A stretch of DNA of 64,000 bases from Serinus canaria (lineage: Eukaryota > Chordata > Aves > Passeriformes > Fringillidae): contig NC_066313.1 of the NCBI RefSeq assembly GCF_022539315.1, positions 64,483,934 through 64,547,933 on the forward strand, given 5' to 3'. How positions within the stretch are numbered: the first letter of the stretch is position 1; each line of letters opens with the position of its first letter. This document shows, piece after piece, positions 1 through 14,785 of the stretch. A model generated the notes under the pieces. It worked only from the letters and a program-made list of their open reading frames with translations, had not been told where the DNA came from and made no database searches. The translations under genes were made by a program, and so were the position numbers.

Positions 1-3000
1 TTTTGTTGCTCTCTTTGCCATTATACATCTGTAATTTCTGTCTGAGAATCCATGTTTCATTTACCTATGACAATGGCAACAACCTTAAATTATTGGATAT
101 TTTTGTATTAAAGTCTTGTCAATGTCACACGTTCTAAAAAAATATGACCTAAGGGAAACATTTTCACTTGTTGCTGGTAATGTGACCTAAGACTTTTTTC
201 TAATTTCAAAGCTGTATTACCTCAGTTGAAATTGTCTAGGGGTAGAATAAGCAGAGCAATTCTGTCACAGCTCCATCATCTACACGGCTAAGTGCAGATG
301 CTAAATATGTTTCAGTTTTTCCTTCTTTTGAACACTCCTGGAGTGTTATTTTCAAACTATGGACTGTTAATCTGTTACTTCTTATTGCCAAAAGAAAGAA
401 ACATCCAACCCACCAAAACACCAACACCAGAAAAAAAACCAACACCAAAAAAGTAGAAGTGCATTGTGGTTTGTTATTGGTCTTTTTCCTGATAAGGTGC
501 GTGGTCTCCTGTGAAGTGCAACATCAAACTTTATTGGTTTCTTTTCTTAAAGTGGACTCAGAGGTCTAATATAGCATGAACTCATACTAGAGCACTTCAT
601 CTACAAGAACCATCTCTTGCCTTTGATTGTTGACTTCCTTTAAAGTCAAATTCCATAAATTTCTTCTAAAAGGAGTATAATATCTTTTTCCAGGACTCAG
701 CTATATCAGTGGAATCTGGTTTAAAAATTATTAGGAACACAAGGGAAATTCACACAAAACCTTTTTTAGTTTGCGAGAAAAAAAAATGCTGCTCACATCA
801 CGTACTTTTACTTTTCCTGGTTTTGTAATGGTAAAGTGAGAAGTGTAGACCACTGAAGAGAAACAAAATAGGTATGCAGTAAATAGAAAATGTGTATTAA
901 AGGAAATTGTGTTATGGCAGTACTGTTCCTTCCACTTTGCAGTGAACACACATTCATAAAGACCCTTGGTTTTGTAAAAGCTAGTTTAACTTCCTGCCTC
1001 TGTCCATTAGGTAATAGAATATTTTTAATTATGTACTTTTTTCTTTCTTTTTTGCATATACACAGATACAGATGATGAATTTTAAACCATGTTTCTATAG
1101 TTGTGTTAAGTCAGGGTGATGACTGCAGAAATCATTTAGAGCCTTAAGTTTGTTCTATAAAGATTTCAAAGATTTCAAAAATATAAATACTTTTTACTAT
1201 TATTATTTAAACATTTCTGGGTTGATGTACATAGCTCAGTTTGTAAAAATTACTGAATTTATAATGGATGATCTGCTACAGGTAAAAATATCTTTAGGAG
1301 TATTTCTATTGTTTCTGCTTGGAAATGCTTTTCTCAAATAAAAAACAAAACAGAATAAAGATTATTGATATTTCTTTACAGCATTTGTCTCTGCCACATA
1401 GGTTAAGAAAAGTATGCAAAAAGTTGTCTGCATGTTTGTGTTTACAGATTTATTGCTTTTCTTCCCAGTCAGCTGCAAGCTGACTATACAACTTAAAGAC
1501 TTATTTTAGTCTCTCCATAGTCTTTTTCATTTGAGTCTCTTTTATCCCTATTTTTTTTGTTCTTCATAATTGTGGTATATTTTAGAATTTATCAGATGCT
1601 ATCTGATGCTAGTCATCTGTCTTAAACTTTTTAGATGATGGAGAGAAGGGATCAATTCTGTTCATCAAATGGGTTTTTAAATAAGATGAAATTAAGATTC
1701 CTATATCTTGTTATTAATTGCACACAAGCCTAGAGGACTATCTTAGGTGAGAAGATAATTGGATAAATTTCCTGAATAGATAAATGTTAGAATACATTTG
1801 GAATCTCTGTGGAGCAGGAATCTAATCACTGGACTTTCATTTATTACATAATACTTTCATTCTTAACAGAAATATTAAAACTAATTATTTTCCCCTTCTG
1901 ATAACATATTTTTTCTAATCTGGATGTTGCTGACAGCAGTGACAGGATTCTAAAATTAAAATTACTAACTCAATGTCTATATGTGCTGGAGTTACTACTA
2001 ATATTTAAATAGGGGCATATTACTTCTTGAAGAATATTTATATCAAATGAGGATTTCAATAACGAATTTTAAAAAATCCATACTGAAGACTGCTGGCCAA
2101 AATAGTCCTTGGGCAAGCTGCCATCACTCTGTGATAAAAACTACTGTCAGAACTTCATACTCCCTGCACATGGCTGCTAGGTTTATATACGAGGTGTTTT
2201 GCAATCCCTTGAATTGAGGAGCTATGTAGGTCTTGAAAATCACTACCATTTTAAATCTGCAGTTTCAATTAACTTTGTTTATGCTTTCCAAAATGCTTTT
2301 TTGGTAATAATAATTTGCTGCTGCTGTATTCATTTATGACTTCTATCATATGATGTGTGTGCGTAATTTTTTAACACTTAGAATTTCTATCAGAATAAAG
2401 CCAAGCCCTGCAATGGCATTATTAGACCTTGTTCATAGTTCAGCCCTAGCCAAAGTAACTATTCCACATTTCTCATAAAACGACCGTCATCTTGCTCTCC
2501 TGATGAGAAAGTTAAATAGGAGGCACAACTAAAAGGGTAAAATTCATGAGTGTGAGGAAAATTGCTGAAGGACACCCTCTCGGAAATTCTGAATCAATGC
2601 AGAGAAGTCTGTGAAAGAACATGGAGAAGCAAAGAAAAAGTCAATTTCCCAGGTGACTAGTCTAGCTTGTTTCCAAGCTGTAGAAGCAGCACTGAAATCC
2701 ATAACAGAAAAAGTATGTATCCTATATTTCTACTGAAATTACTAGGGAGGCTCCTACTCTCTTCCTTTTCTTCTGAGGATATGTTTATTTGAACTTTACT
2801 TCTTAATGGAGGTGAAGTTCAAATAGGATGCATTTTAGTAAACAGAAGGAGAAAACCTAACTGATTTGATTAAGCAGATGAATAATAGTGTTGGGAAGAC
2901 TGCACACTTGCTAAAGCGTGCCTAATTGTTTTTTGTTCTTAGATTCCTAATCAGAATCTTAAAATTTTACATTCTTAGCTAAGATAGTGTTCTTGCAGAA

Positions 3001-6000
3001 TGAATGTTTTGAGCTGTGTAACCAGTCACTTCATAACTGTAACTGTCTTGATGTTGAAGAATTATCTACATCAAGACTCATAGGAATGCTAAGTTAGTCT
3101 GATGTCTGACCTTTCTGAGCTTCATTACATCTGGAACACAGGCTTTGAAGTTTATTCTCTTACTGTGCAAGGAATGTTTAATGATTGTATTTATAGCTCT
3201 AAAAATCTTTTATTTCATTTGTTCTTGCCCCAGCTCAGAAGAAATAGTACTCACAAAATATTTTCAGCCTCTGAGGGATGCTTCGAAAAAGTTGTAATAC
3301 CAATATATCTTCATATCATAAAGATTTTCCATTAGCCTTGTTGTTCTCATTTTACTTTTTATTTCCTGCTAGCCAAAATGTTTTAATCTTAAAATATTAG
3401 TAGAGGCAAATTGTTAAAATGGTGCAATGGCTATTCTGAGTACCTAAGAAACTATTTATTTACTCACTCTTTCAAGTCCATAGAGTGTTTTTGCTGGCCT
3501 GGAAAGGTTAAAATAAATCATGTCCTTTGAGAAAAAATTCAAAAACACTTGCAAATTCCTTCAAAGAGGGATTCTGCATTATAAGGGTGGTGCTGCTGCT
3601 TGTATGTATTTCTTCAGTTACTGGGTTGAAATATCCACTGCAGTCCATGATTTTTCTATGATTGTTAGTATTCCTCAGGTACACACCCATTTTTGTGACT
3701 CACTGCACCCAGCTTCTCATTAATGGTTAGCACTGCCATGAAGAACAAGAAGGGGTCCTTTGTAACTCCTTACCCAATCATGTTTCAGGGTAGTAAATTT
3801 TACATGCATTCAAAATGAGACTGGGAACATTCAAGTTAATTTTGAGAATCCCTTTGCAGGTAGAAAGCACATCGCCGTTCAGGAAATGCTCGAGAGAGAA
3901 GTAGTCGAACACTAGTGGCAGAGGTTTAGGGAGAAATACAGAATATGCAGAAGTTTTTCTTGCTTTTCTCCAAACACACTTTTGGCTGCAATTGCAGCCA
4001 GCTTTATCAGGCTACATATGCCTTTTGTGTGATGCACTACAGCCATTCTATGTAGAACAGGAGCTGTGAAACACAGGGGAACTTCCCAGCCTTTTTACTG
4101 CATGTCCTGTGGGTCCCTTTGGAAAGGGGACATTACGCTTGAACTGATGACCAGATACAAATGAAAGCTTTTATCTGAACAAATTGTTAATCTGGGTTCT
4201 TGTGTGTTTTTTCAAAGATTGTTACATACATCAAGTTATCTATGAAAATAATGTATTTCTGGAGTGTTTCTAACCATCTGGGCTTGAAGGACTTAATGCT
4301 GTGAAGTCCCTGCCAGCGTTAAGTGACCCAAAGCATTAACACTTCAATGGCACGTGAGAAAAGGACCTGTTTATAGGAAACTCCCAAATATAACTTTCTT
4401 AGAATACAGAAGAAAAGCAGGTCACAAATAACTCTATGACCATAAATACAGCCAGGGAATGTTAATTGTATATGTTTACCAAAACAGTGTGTTATAATGC
4501 CAGTTCAAAGGCTAAATTCTTCAAATAAGGAATACTGTATTTTCTGTGTGTCTGTACAAAAATTTTGATCTTCAAATTATGGCTATTTGTGTTATATTGC
4601 ATTTAATAAAACCAAAAGAGTTTTAATGGTAATTTTCTTCTGTAATTACTTTCTTTTTTACCCCCTGGAAAAGGATGTTATGCTATACTCATTTCCAGAT
4701 AGCAAACTTTGGAAGAACAGTGTCCAATAGATGCTTGTGTGGTGCGAGAAGGAAGTTATAGCTTTGTGATGTTAAAACCTCATCATAAATTCTGAAATGT
4801 TGGACATGAAGACTTAGCATTGATGAGTGAGAGCTTTGAGCTAAGTGTTGGCTAGAGTTTGTCTTCTTCAAAATCACACTGGAATTGTCAAGAAAATGCT
4901 AGCTATAACTGAAGAAAGCATTAGGCTGGTCCTCATTTCCATGGTGGTGACACATGTTTCATTTGAGTAATTCTTACAAATCAGAAAAATGGTGGTGTGT
5001 GCTTCTGGAATAAAGCATAGGTAAATAATTTGTAAATGAACAAATTAAAAACTGTGAATAAATGAAGGACCGTCATAGTATGTTCATTCACAGGACCCAG
5101 AATAGTACATCAGTGAGCCAAGGTACTTTCATGCCATAAACCATGAGGAGCTGTTTGCCTTGGACATTAGTCCATCCAGCATTGAATATGCCTAATTAAT
5201 TGCATCAAGGACTTCCCAAAAGAGAGTGATGTATGATCTTTATGTGTAATGCTCGCAGCTGGTGAGTCCAGTGTTCACAGCTGATGGAACAACCATGCGA
5301 GTCCATGGCAGCTGTTTTGTTGCTTTATTTCTTCATGAGATTGGCATGTCTGGTGACCAGTGCCTTTATGAGGAAAGAATGGAAAGTCCAAGATTGAAGG
5401 GCCAATTTCCCTTTCGCATGCTCTTGTTTCCAGATAATATTGCCTCAAGAATTTATCCCGGACTTTTTCACAGTTGACTCAGAGAGTTGTTTACATTCAG
5501 GGACACCAGTAATTTTTCTTTTTAAATTGTATGCGTTCAATGTTGAAGTATTGCATCCCATATTAGATAGTGGGAAGGCCACATCCTTCAGTTTACTCAG
5601 TGCAAAGCTATTTAGATAATTTTTACAGCTATTTGTGTTTCTAGCTGAATGATCTAAAGGCACAGTTGTGTCTACTTATATGACTGTATGGGTAACTGTG
5701 AGTGTATTCTGTGAAACCAGCAAAATGCATGTGCAATTAATGTTCAAGGCACAGTAAGCCAGAGTTCAAGAGCTTTCTAAGGAATAACTTGATCTGGGTA
5801 GCTGTCGGGGTGGCAGTGTGAAATATCAGAACATTTTTACCAAACTTCATTTAGCCATAGTGACACTTAGCTGTGACAGGACATTTGAATCATGGGGTAC
5901 CAAGATGGTGGTACTACTTTGAGCTGTTTATGGTATCAGTGAGGGGAAGCTGGTTTAGATTTGAAAAAAAAAAAAGTAACTTGTAGCCATAGCAAGACCA

Positions 6001-9000
6001 ATAGGCTCTTCAGTAGGAGAATGGTAACATTTGTTCTGGATGGGCCTCCAAGGAGAGCACAGTGTGAAAACAGATATGCTGGTGTCTTCCAGAGGGTCAC
6101 TGCCAGTTGATTAGGAAGAGGATTTGTAATTCTGTGGGAGGAGTGTGGTGAGAGGCAGTATGTATACTTGTACAGAACCTGAGCATTGAATAAACCCAAC
6201 CAAGATGGAATGGAGGGGTGCTCCATTAAATCAAGGGGCTTTGCAACTGCCTGTAAAGGGCTCTTTTAGTTCTTACCACTGGGCAGAATCCATACAGATC
6301 CTGTTCATGTGTCTATACTGCCAACCCTTTCTTGTGAGCCCTGTTTAATACTAGTTTTTTGTATTAGCAAAGAAACTAATGTTGCCACATCAAGATGTGA
6401 CCACCCTGCTGACTCATCAAGTGTGGAGAAGATAGAGACTCTGTGTGTGTGTCTCTTTGAGCAGCGAAAAAAATTGCCATAGTTTATGAAGCTTCATACC
6501 CATGGAATAAACAAAACTGAGAAACTTTCTCTTAAGAGGAAGTCAAATTTTTACATCAAGTGGCAGTATAGTTGTAGGAATAGCTATAAGTAGACATAGG
6601 TTCCTTTGAGATGAAGCTTAGGCACTACATAAAACATTTATACCTGTCAGGCGCTTAGTCTTTGTATGAAATGTTGGATTTCATAATAGACATGTAAAGT
6701 GTACATACTTGTACTTACAAGCCTATTTGTACATCTCTTGTAAAATTTAAACGTTGGATATGTTGTCAAAATGCTGCAGCTCTTGGCTAACATTTTAATA
6801 TAAATACTACTGCGTGTTTATGTATATAATCTAGTGTAAGCTTTGATGTGGAACTTGTCATCTGGAATTGTTTTCAAAGATATTTTAATTGTTTCATGGA
6901 AAGTGTTGCCATGGATAACTGATATGGAAGTGCACTGATTCATCCCTTCTGAAATTTAGCTTAATGTTTGCTCTGCTTTTTCTAAGATCTTTAGTGTTTC
7001 CATTCCAGAAATATAATCAAGATCATAAGTTTCAAAATGCTTCAAAATGCTAAATTTTACCTTGGATACATTGCTGAGGTCACTAGAACTCGTTGTGGGT
7101 CATAGAGAGTGAAAGAAATTGTCCCACTCAAAACGCTATGGAAGGGGGGAAAAGGTTTTATTTGTTCAAAATGGTACTGTAAGTAGATGAAAATAATTAG
7201 AAACCATAGTCCTTCCCTTGTCTTTATAAGCTGCTCTCTTCAGGTAATTAACTGACTCCTGAATCTCTGAGTTCACTCGTGATACAGGGTTTCTCTGAAC
7301 AGTAAAGGGCAACCAAAGTGTGATTAATGATAATCCTGTGACCCTGTGAAAGGCCCAGGGTTAGGTGGAATGGAGCCTTTATTAATAACTCATTTTGAAG
7401 ATTTTTAGACCTAAATCCAGGTGAGGAAATACTGTGTTTTTATTGTCTGTTGCATGTTCCTCTAGAACATTTTTGTTTTTACAGACTGTTACTTTATAGA
7501 AAGTAGTGAGGCTGGGTTTTTTGATTTTAATTTTGTCCTTTATGACACTGTTCCCAGTCACAAGTTTTGAAGTCTGCATTCAATTTTCTGTGTCAGAGTT
7601 CTTTTTCTCTGTTTTCAAAGTATTGTATATGCATAGATAAATTGAGTACATTTCGGGTTTATTTTCTCCATGCCAGATGCCTTCTTCTTTTCAAAGTAAA
7701 GAGACTTTTTCAAGTAGTGCATTTGCTGAAGGTAGGTGTATTACTAAAATGTGCACATCTACAAAAGTAGTTGACATGCTCCAAGTTAGAAGAGCTACCT
7801 TAATTTGTTGGTAATTTGTTTGCTTGCCAGGGCTGTCCCCCCACCCTGCATTTTCTTACTTCATAAAATAATCAAATCTTCCTTTTGTCCTTTGTCTCAA
7901 ATTATTATCTATTTAGACTGTACAACTGTATTAAACAGTTTTAGTTTAACCATTAGAGTAAAAAAAAAAAAAAATGGAATCTTTTTTTTGCTAAATTGAT
8001 ATCTCTTGGCAGAATTACTAATTGTTTTTGAAGATAGTTTTACATTTATCTTTGTAAGTCTCTTTTGTTATGCCAGCTGTCTAAATCTTTTCATAAACTT
8101 AAGTTAAAAGAACATATTTTCCGTGATTATTTTAAAATATAATGTTTACTGGAAGGGAAGTCTAGTGAATTCCCACAGATGAAGTGTGAGTGTATTTCTC
8201 CCACTTGTAAATGAGTTCTTATTTCCTACAGTATGTGTTCTGGTACCACAATGAGTCATTTTCAAGATGTTTTAGTTTAGCTTCTAAAACATTTAAAAAC
8301 TTGGCAGAGACATGTAAATGAATGTTACATCTAGTTTTAGAATCTGCTTCCAAAGACTTATTTTGCTAAAATGAAGACTGTGAATAAACCTTTCAGAATG
8401 CAAAAGTGTCTTTTGTGATAAACCTGAAGTCATTTGCAGAGGTCTTTTGGTTTGACTTGTTCATGATTGAGGATTTTTTCCTCACCTTTAGCAGGTTTTG
8501 GTTTAACAATCCTGTAAAATAGGGCGAATACTTTTGTGGAAAAGCCTAAAATTTTACACAGAATGTGTTGTTAATTTGATCTCTTAGCCAGACAAGTAAT
8601 ACCTTTTTTCAGTATTTAACTAAATTTTGCAAATTTTCATGCTATTTTATTTTAAAATGTTTCAATTTTATAACTTTTCAAAATGAATGTAGTGCCACCT
8701 CTGCTTTAATGTGATTTAATATGTTTAAGATTATGTGTGCCATGCCCTACATAAATCTATTTCCTGATACTACTTTAACAGTTTACCTGTTGGAAAAAAA
8801 CTCAAGACACTAAGTATTTTGTATGATTAAAAGGGACTGAGGAGTTATGGGAGTGGAGCGCGAGTTGGAGGAAAATGGGGCAGACCAACTATGTTTAGAT
8901 TAAAAAGGAAAAAAAAAAACCACCCCAAACAAACAAAATCCCCAATGCAAAATGACCAGTGTTTTGTGTCTGAGAAAGTCATGTCTATTGTTTAAAGAAT

Positions 9001-10799
9001 ATTTTATATTTTAACTTGGTTGTCCTGGCTTCCTGGCATCTGGAACATTTAATATAAGGGGACCTTAAATGCTTTGCTCATATGTGAGACCTATGCTGAG
9101 ATACATGCACATTTCTGCAGGCTGGATTTGAATACCCTAAAAATTTTCCAATTGTTGGCAACATCTGTATTGTCAGTTATGGTACAGATAACTTTTCAAC
9201 CCCCTGATTATTCTGTTCCAACTTTACCCATTTGTATATTGTCCATGATGCAACACCATGTTATCAGTAAGGTCTTACTGTAATTATCATAATTAAAAAT
9301 TTCTATAGCTTTCTGTTAGATTCAGAAGGAGATGTGGAAACATATAAAACTTGGATCAGTAAATCCTTCATGAAAACATTTCTTGGAATCCATTTTTACT
9401 TAGTTATGTGATATAAAATATAAAGGAAAACCCTGTTTCAAAACCCTTCTCCACCTAACTCATCCCCCCCTCTGACTGGTCCTAAATATAGTAAATTTTC
9501 ATCAAGGACAAAATCAGAAAAAGGACGGGAAGAAGTTAGTTTAAGGGATTGAGAATCTTAATTGTTTTGTCAGACAAAAGCATTTTCCTCCTTACATTAT
9601 GTCTATGTTGTGAAAAATAGGCAAAAAAGTAAGCATGAGATGGGGAAGGGATTAGTGTAAATAAGAGATAAAACAAAAAAATAGCAGCCATGAAAGCTTC
9701 ACTGAGTGTGATTCATCTAAGTGTAAAATAAATGGTGCAGCTTCCCAGTCTTTCTCTTTGGAAGAGTAGTCTAAGTCAGGCAAAGACAAAAAAGTTGCAT
9801 GAAGGGATTGGAGGAGTGGAAGTGGAAGTCAGTGTGTTGAGATTGATGGCAGACTCCATTTCTTTGTTTCTGGCTATCTAGTTACCTTTGTACAGCTGTT
9901 TGTAGAGATGGAAACTGTGAATCTAATTCATGGTAACTTTGATATGAATTTTGTTCACTACAAGGTGAAAATCTCCTTGCCATTCTAACACTGAAAACGT
10001 TTGAACATAATATTCAGAGATCTCAGTTTTGTCCATACCACTGTTTCAAAATTTTGTGATATTTTGGAAGCATTTTTAAAATGTAATACACTGTTGGACT
10101 TGGGATGCGTTCAAACATTAGTTTCTGAGCAAAGTAAGTAAAATGCAGCATGGATTTTAGTACAGTGTTTACTGTGGCTTTCATCAGTCTTGTCTAATTT
10201 TAAATACCTGTGCTGGGATGGAATCATGTCTGTAAGGTACCTGTTTTTTTTCCATTGACTTATAAAGGGAGTCTGCACAACAAGCTCAGGTGTAGGTAAC
10301 GACATCATAAACAGCAGAAGGTACACAACTCAAGTCCCACATGGCTTTTCTGAGTAAAAGGAGTTCAACATAGACTCTCTTCAGAAATTCATGGGTTTTG
10401 GAGCTTTTATGTTTTATCAGTCTTACTCAGTCCTCCTCCAATGCAGAATTGTGAAGCCTTTAAGCATTTCTCAAAGGCTGGTCAAAAATTGAATGCTTTC
10501 ATTATGAAGTGGTATATGCCTTATATGCTGCTTTTGGGGGCCTTTTTTAAATGAACTCTGCTGTTTTCCAGGACTGTAAATATTTTGATTTACAGAAATT
10601 CAATCAATGTAGGTCCAGATACGTGATTATACAAAAGATTGGACCTGATTAATGAAACTACAGAAGGTAGGAAGATACCATACTCCTTCAAAATTTTCAG
10701 TCTTAGCTACCTTGCAGTAACTCAAAAAGAGTTGCCAAACCCAAATGAAGAGGAAACTTGCATTGGTGTTTTTAGAGAAAAGGGTAGAAAGGACAGAAA
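1..10799 (+). other. PIBF1 intron, first segment; no gene seen
   Basis: AT-rich, unique-looking intronic sequence with many short chance ORFs of 60-96 codons and no homologue I recognise. No preceding PIBF1 exon (expected to end close to the residues DQLLDR) was found. Minor items are A- or T-runs near 5963 and 7961 and a short duplication of TTCAAAATGC near 7031. I see no RNA gene or recognisable transposon here. Confidence 0.75.
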
Positions 10800-11438
10800 A
10801 GATCTGTGGTGGAGCAGAGAACCACCTGTTGCCCATGGGAGGGGTGGTGATTGCCCTAAGGAAGCTGTGACCCTGTGGAAAGCCCATGGCGGAGCAGGTT
10901 GGCTGTCAGGACTTGTGACTTCACAGGGACCCACGCTGGAGCAGTCTGTTCCTGAAGGACTGCACCCATGGGAAGGACCCACACTGGAGAAGTTTGTGGA
11001 GGGCTGCCTCCCATGGGAGGGACCCCCATGCTGGAGGAGAGGAAGAGTATGAAGAGTCCTCCCCTGAGGAGGAAGGATTGGCAGGAATGTGGGATGAACT
11101 TACCACAGCCCCCATTCCCTGTCTTTCTGCCCTACTGGGAGGATGGGTGTAGAGAAAGTTGGGAATAAAGTTAAATACAAGAGGAAGGGAGGGAAGGGGG
11201 GAATGTGGTTCGTTTTAGGACTTGGTTTTATTTCTCATTACCCTTTTCTGATTTGATTGGTATTAAATAAATTTTTCCCCAAGTCTGTTTTGCCCATGAT
11301 GGTAACTGGGGACTCCTCTCTGCCTGTCCTTATCTTGACCCATAAGTCTTTCATTATATTTCTTCTGCCCTGTCCAGATACAGAGAGATAGAATGGCTTT
11401 GGTGGGCACCTGGGATCCTGCTGGGCCAATCTACCACA
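10800..11438 (+). mobile_element. Endogenous-retrovirus LTR, solo, 5'-truncated, sense to PIBF1
   Basis: This GC-richer island stands out from the AT-rich intron. It has internal, imperfectly repeated units built around the phrases 'CCCATGGGA(A/G)GGACCC' and 'GCTGGAG(C/A)AG'. After these comes a stretch with a polyadenylation hexamer AATAAA (11266-11271) and a 3' part ending CTACCACA at 11438. I recognise the body as an avian endogenous-retrovirus LTR family; the family name is not assigned here. Its reverse complement matches the copy at about 31665-32445 (for example CATCATGGGCAAAACAGA), confirming it as dispersed. Compared with that copy, the 5' portion is missing. No gag, pol or env is adjacent, so it is a solo or truncated LTR. 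The 137-codon ORF crossing it is not a gene. The 5' boundary is approximate, and I found no convincing target-site duplication. Confidence 0.82.
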
Positions 11439-13077
11439 CTTTACTCAAAATGTTGGTTGATAAGTACAGGTTTTGCATACATTAATGACTTTCCAACAGG
11501 TTGTCATAGTGATATCTGGGGGTAGATTTTCCCTGACTAGATTCCAGTGAAGTCTTACCAGTACCTCCTGTTCTCAAGCACCACCTAACCTCAGAGGTGC
11601 AAAATCATTCCAAGTTGGAGCACATTTAGGTAGAGGTTCTTGTGCATGCTCGGAAGTCTCCTGGTTTGGAAAGCTAAGTGCTTATTTTGATACTGGTAGG
11701 AGGTGCTTGAACTCTGGTCAAGTCCCTGAAGGGCCTGTTGTTATTAGAACATGGCTAACTCATTCAGGATCATTGAGTTCACTCCAGAACACTGTTAGAA
11801 GAAGAGGTAATGGCTAAGCTTTGCCTCTTTTGAACATGATTTGAGCTCTCCCCCAGAAAGTTTAAGACCCTTGTCCTTTCCCTCTCAGTCTCCCTAATTA
11901 CTTAAATAGGTTTTGGTGTTACCTGGAAGTTATGTCAATTTGTCCAGAGCTATTGGCAACATGTCTTGATATACACAATGCATGAGTTTAGCAAAATGCC
12001 ACAAGAGAAAAAATGAACAAATTTGGGTATTTTTTTGGTGAAAGTCAAGGAAACAAATTCTCAAAATATTATATAAATGCAATTAAAATATAATTTTCAG
12101 AATCTTCTGTCTATTTCATTGTCTTTTTTGTACTTCTTTTTCCATTATTAAATGAAGAAAAAAACGAAAACTCTACAAATGTGGATATTGGCAATAGAGT
12201 AGCTACCTATAAGGTTTATAAACATTATTTTTTGAATAAGCCTTTTGGATCATTGATTATTTTGTCATTTCATGTAACCATCTTTTCAGAAATTAAACTC
12301 TGAACTGTACTATTCCTACTGGAAGACATTCTAGTTGTTATGTTCAGATGGGATTTTAATTTCTGTTTCAAGATCATTTTCTCCTGGTTTATATCACAGC
12401 GTTCCATTAGTAGCATTAGTCAAATTCTATTGTTTTCTCCTCTTAAAATCTTAGTCAGACTTTGTTTTTCTAGATTGTAGCTTATTTGATTTCTCATGGG
12501 ATAGATTCCTTGTTCTCTTGGACATCTGAGTACCATTTCCCTTAATCCTGACCTCACTTTAACACAGATAACTGCAATTCTGAATAATGTGTCAGATAAT
12601 TTCCTGTTCTATCTTGTATGATACCATAATTTCCACTAGATGTACCTGAGTGATTCCTGGAACTTTGTGGCTTTTGCAGAGCTGGGTCATGTTAGCAGTT
12701 TAGTTATCCTAATCCCATGTAACAAATCTAGATCCTTCTCCTCAATGTGCTCTGCCTCGTAGGATACTGGATGAACAGTTAGGTTTCCTAGCCCTGCTCT
12801 AAGTCTTCCATCCATATATACACTGTTTCTAGTTTTGTGATTATGCTACATTGTTATTGTTCTGTGAGAATCACACTCTGTAGTTTCAGAGAAGCACATC
12901 ACTAGTAGATGTGCAGTCATTTTTGCTGCAAATACTTAACATGAGATACAACTCACCTAAATGAACCTGTGCTGAGTACACTTACAAAGGAACTGCAAAT
13001 GTCTGAATTATTATCATTCCTCAAATATGTTTTTAATCTGCATTTCAGATCTTTAGCTATTCTGTGTTGTGTCAATA

Positions 13078-13130
13078 CAGAATAGCTGTATAAAAAGATA
13101 TTTATTCAGAATAGCTGGATAAAAAAATGG
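13078..13130 (+). repeat. Imperfect tandem duplication, about 32-bp period
   Basis: The phrase CAGAATAGCTG followed by TATAAAAA or GATAAAAA occurs twice about 32 bases apart, separated by GATATTTATT. It looks like a local duplication from replication slippage. Confidence 0.55.
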
Positions 13131-14769
13131 AATTGCTAAAAAAGGAAAGGAAGTAGGTTTGAAAATTGTAATTTTACCTCTGGTGTATGATGCTAATCCA
13201 TTTGAACTTGCATTACTGAGTTGTGTGGAGAAAATAACATTTGTGAAAAGTGCAAAAACTTGCAAGTTGTTTCTTTGTTCTTATCAGTTAACAGTTTCAC
13301 CAAACAAACCTGTCACGGCAAATTTTTTTTCCTATATTAGTTATGAAAAATAATAAAACAAATTACACTTATTTCTCTGTAATTTTTTTACTTGCTTTGT
13401 TTTAACTTTTCTGTACAGTTTATTTAGCAGATACCAGATTAAAATGTTAAGGAAATGTTAAGTGATTTTTTTTTTCTCTTTTAAAAATACATAGATTTTA
13501 GACACATTTGTTTTGCTAATTACTAGTCATATGGACTATCTTTTTGTGTCCTATTAAACAGAAAATATCGGATCTATAAGAATGGCTTTTTACTCCACTC
13601 TGAGTTTAAGGAAGCGAATAGCATAAATTATGTTACAGTTCAAATAATGTCCTTAGCTTTCACTTGCCTGCTGCACTTTCAGATTTTATTTATGTGTTGT
13701 AGCACATATGTGGAGTGCACAGACATGCTTAAGCATCACTTAAATACTGAAATTCTCTCATCATATTAGTATTTGTTATCTTTCCATAATGTTTGCAATT
13801 CAAGCAGCTTTTCTGCTTACTTGTATTGGCCTTCCTACTCCAGTTACCAGCCTACAAAATAAATCCTTGTATATTCAAATTGATGCCAAGATGCCAGCAG
13901 TACAAACTCTAATGCATGATTCATAATGCAAACTCTCAGAGCATTTACTCATGTACAAGTACATTCCTACAAAATGACAGTCAGATAAGTTTATATATGT
14001 AAAAGTGTGATCACTGAAAAGAGATTCTTTGTTGATCATGCATGTGTGCATATTTCATATCAATTCTGCAATCTTAGATGGTTAGAAACTAGCAATTTTC
14101 TGTTACTCCTATTTTAATGCTAAAATAGGAAATGAACCATTTAAAAACAAAAAAAAATTCTAAATTGATTTTGTTAGAAAAATAGAAACATATTTTCCAA
14201 AATTAAAAGTAAGTTTGTGTATCGGTTTGTGGAGGGAATATAATGAAGGAGAATCCTTTAAAATAAGGAAATAAAAAGATTACTGAAATGTGATTGTTTC
14301 AAATGAAAGAAAAATAGTTTTGCCAATACAACACTGATGCTTATAAATAGTTTTCTAGGTCTACAGAAAAATGTAAGTTCTATCCCTACCAAATGAATTG
14401 GGCTCAAGACCTCTTTTTGCAATTTTTTTGTTCAAATTACAATTTCAGAAATTGCATTCTAATAAAGATAATATCTTGAGAACTAATAATGCTTACAGAA
14501 ATAACTATATTTGAAAAAAACTTGAAAAAAAGATACTTTTAAACACAGTCTATTTGGCACACATAGAAAATTTTGTTATTGAAACTCCATAGCAAAACTC
14601 TTGAAAACAAAAAGTGAAAGAAACATATTTTAAATAGTACTGTAGAAAGGTTTCTTTTCTCTTCTTGAGTCCCTTCAATGTCAAATGGCCTCTCTTCTTC
14701 CTTTTTTTCTTTTTTTAACTTTATTTTGCTGTTTAGTATTCTTTTGAACAGTCCCAAGCTGTGCATTTC

Positions 14770-14785
14770 TTTTTTTTTTTTTTTT
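14770..14785 (+). repeat. Poly-T run
   Basis: A run of 16 consecutive T bases, a mononucleotide microsatellite. It could be the reverse-strand tail of an old retroposed fragment, but no body is recognisable beside it. Confidence 0.7.

Noticed and set aside
5936..6226. 96-codon minus-strand ORF
   Set aside because: No recognisable domain, includes a poly-Phe run from a T-run, and has no splice or promoter context; probably chance.
5900..6240. Possible additional LTR around GCATTGAATAAACCCAACCAAG
   Set aside because: An AATAAA with nearby TGTGGGAGG is suggestive, but there is no second copy, no terminal repeats and no family wording that I recognise.
10639..11052. 137-codon + strand ORF
   Set aside because: It lies mostly in the LTR; the opening is due to GC-rich repeat units, and the protein (PPVAHGRGGDCPKEAV and similar) is a frame of repetitive DNA with no family match.
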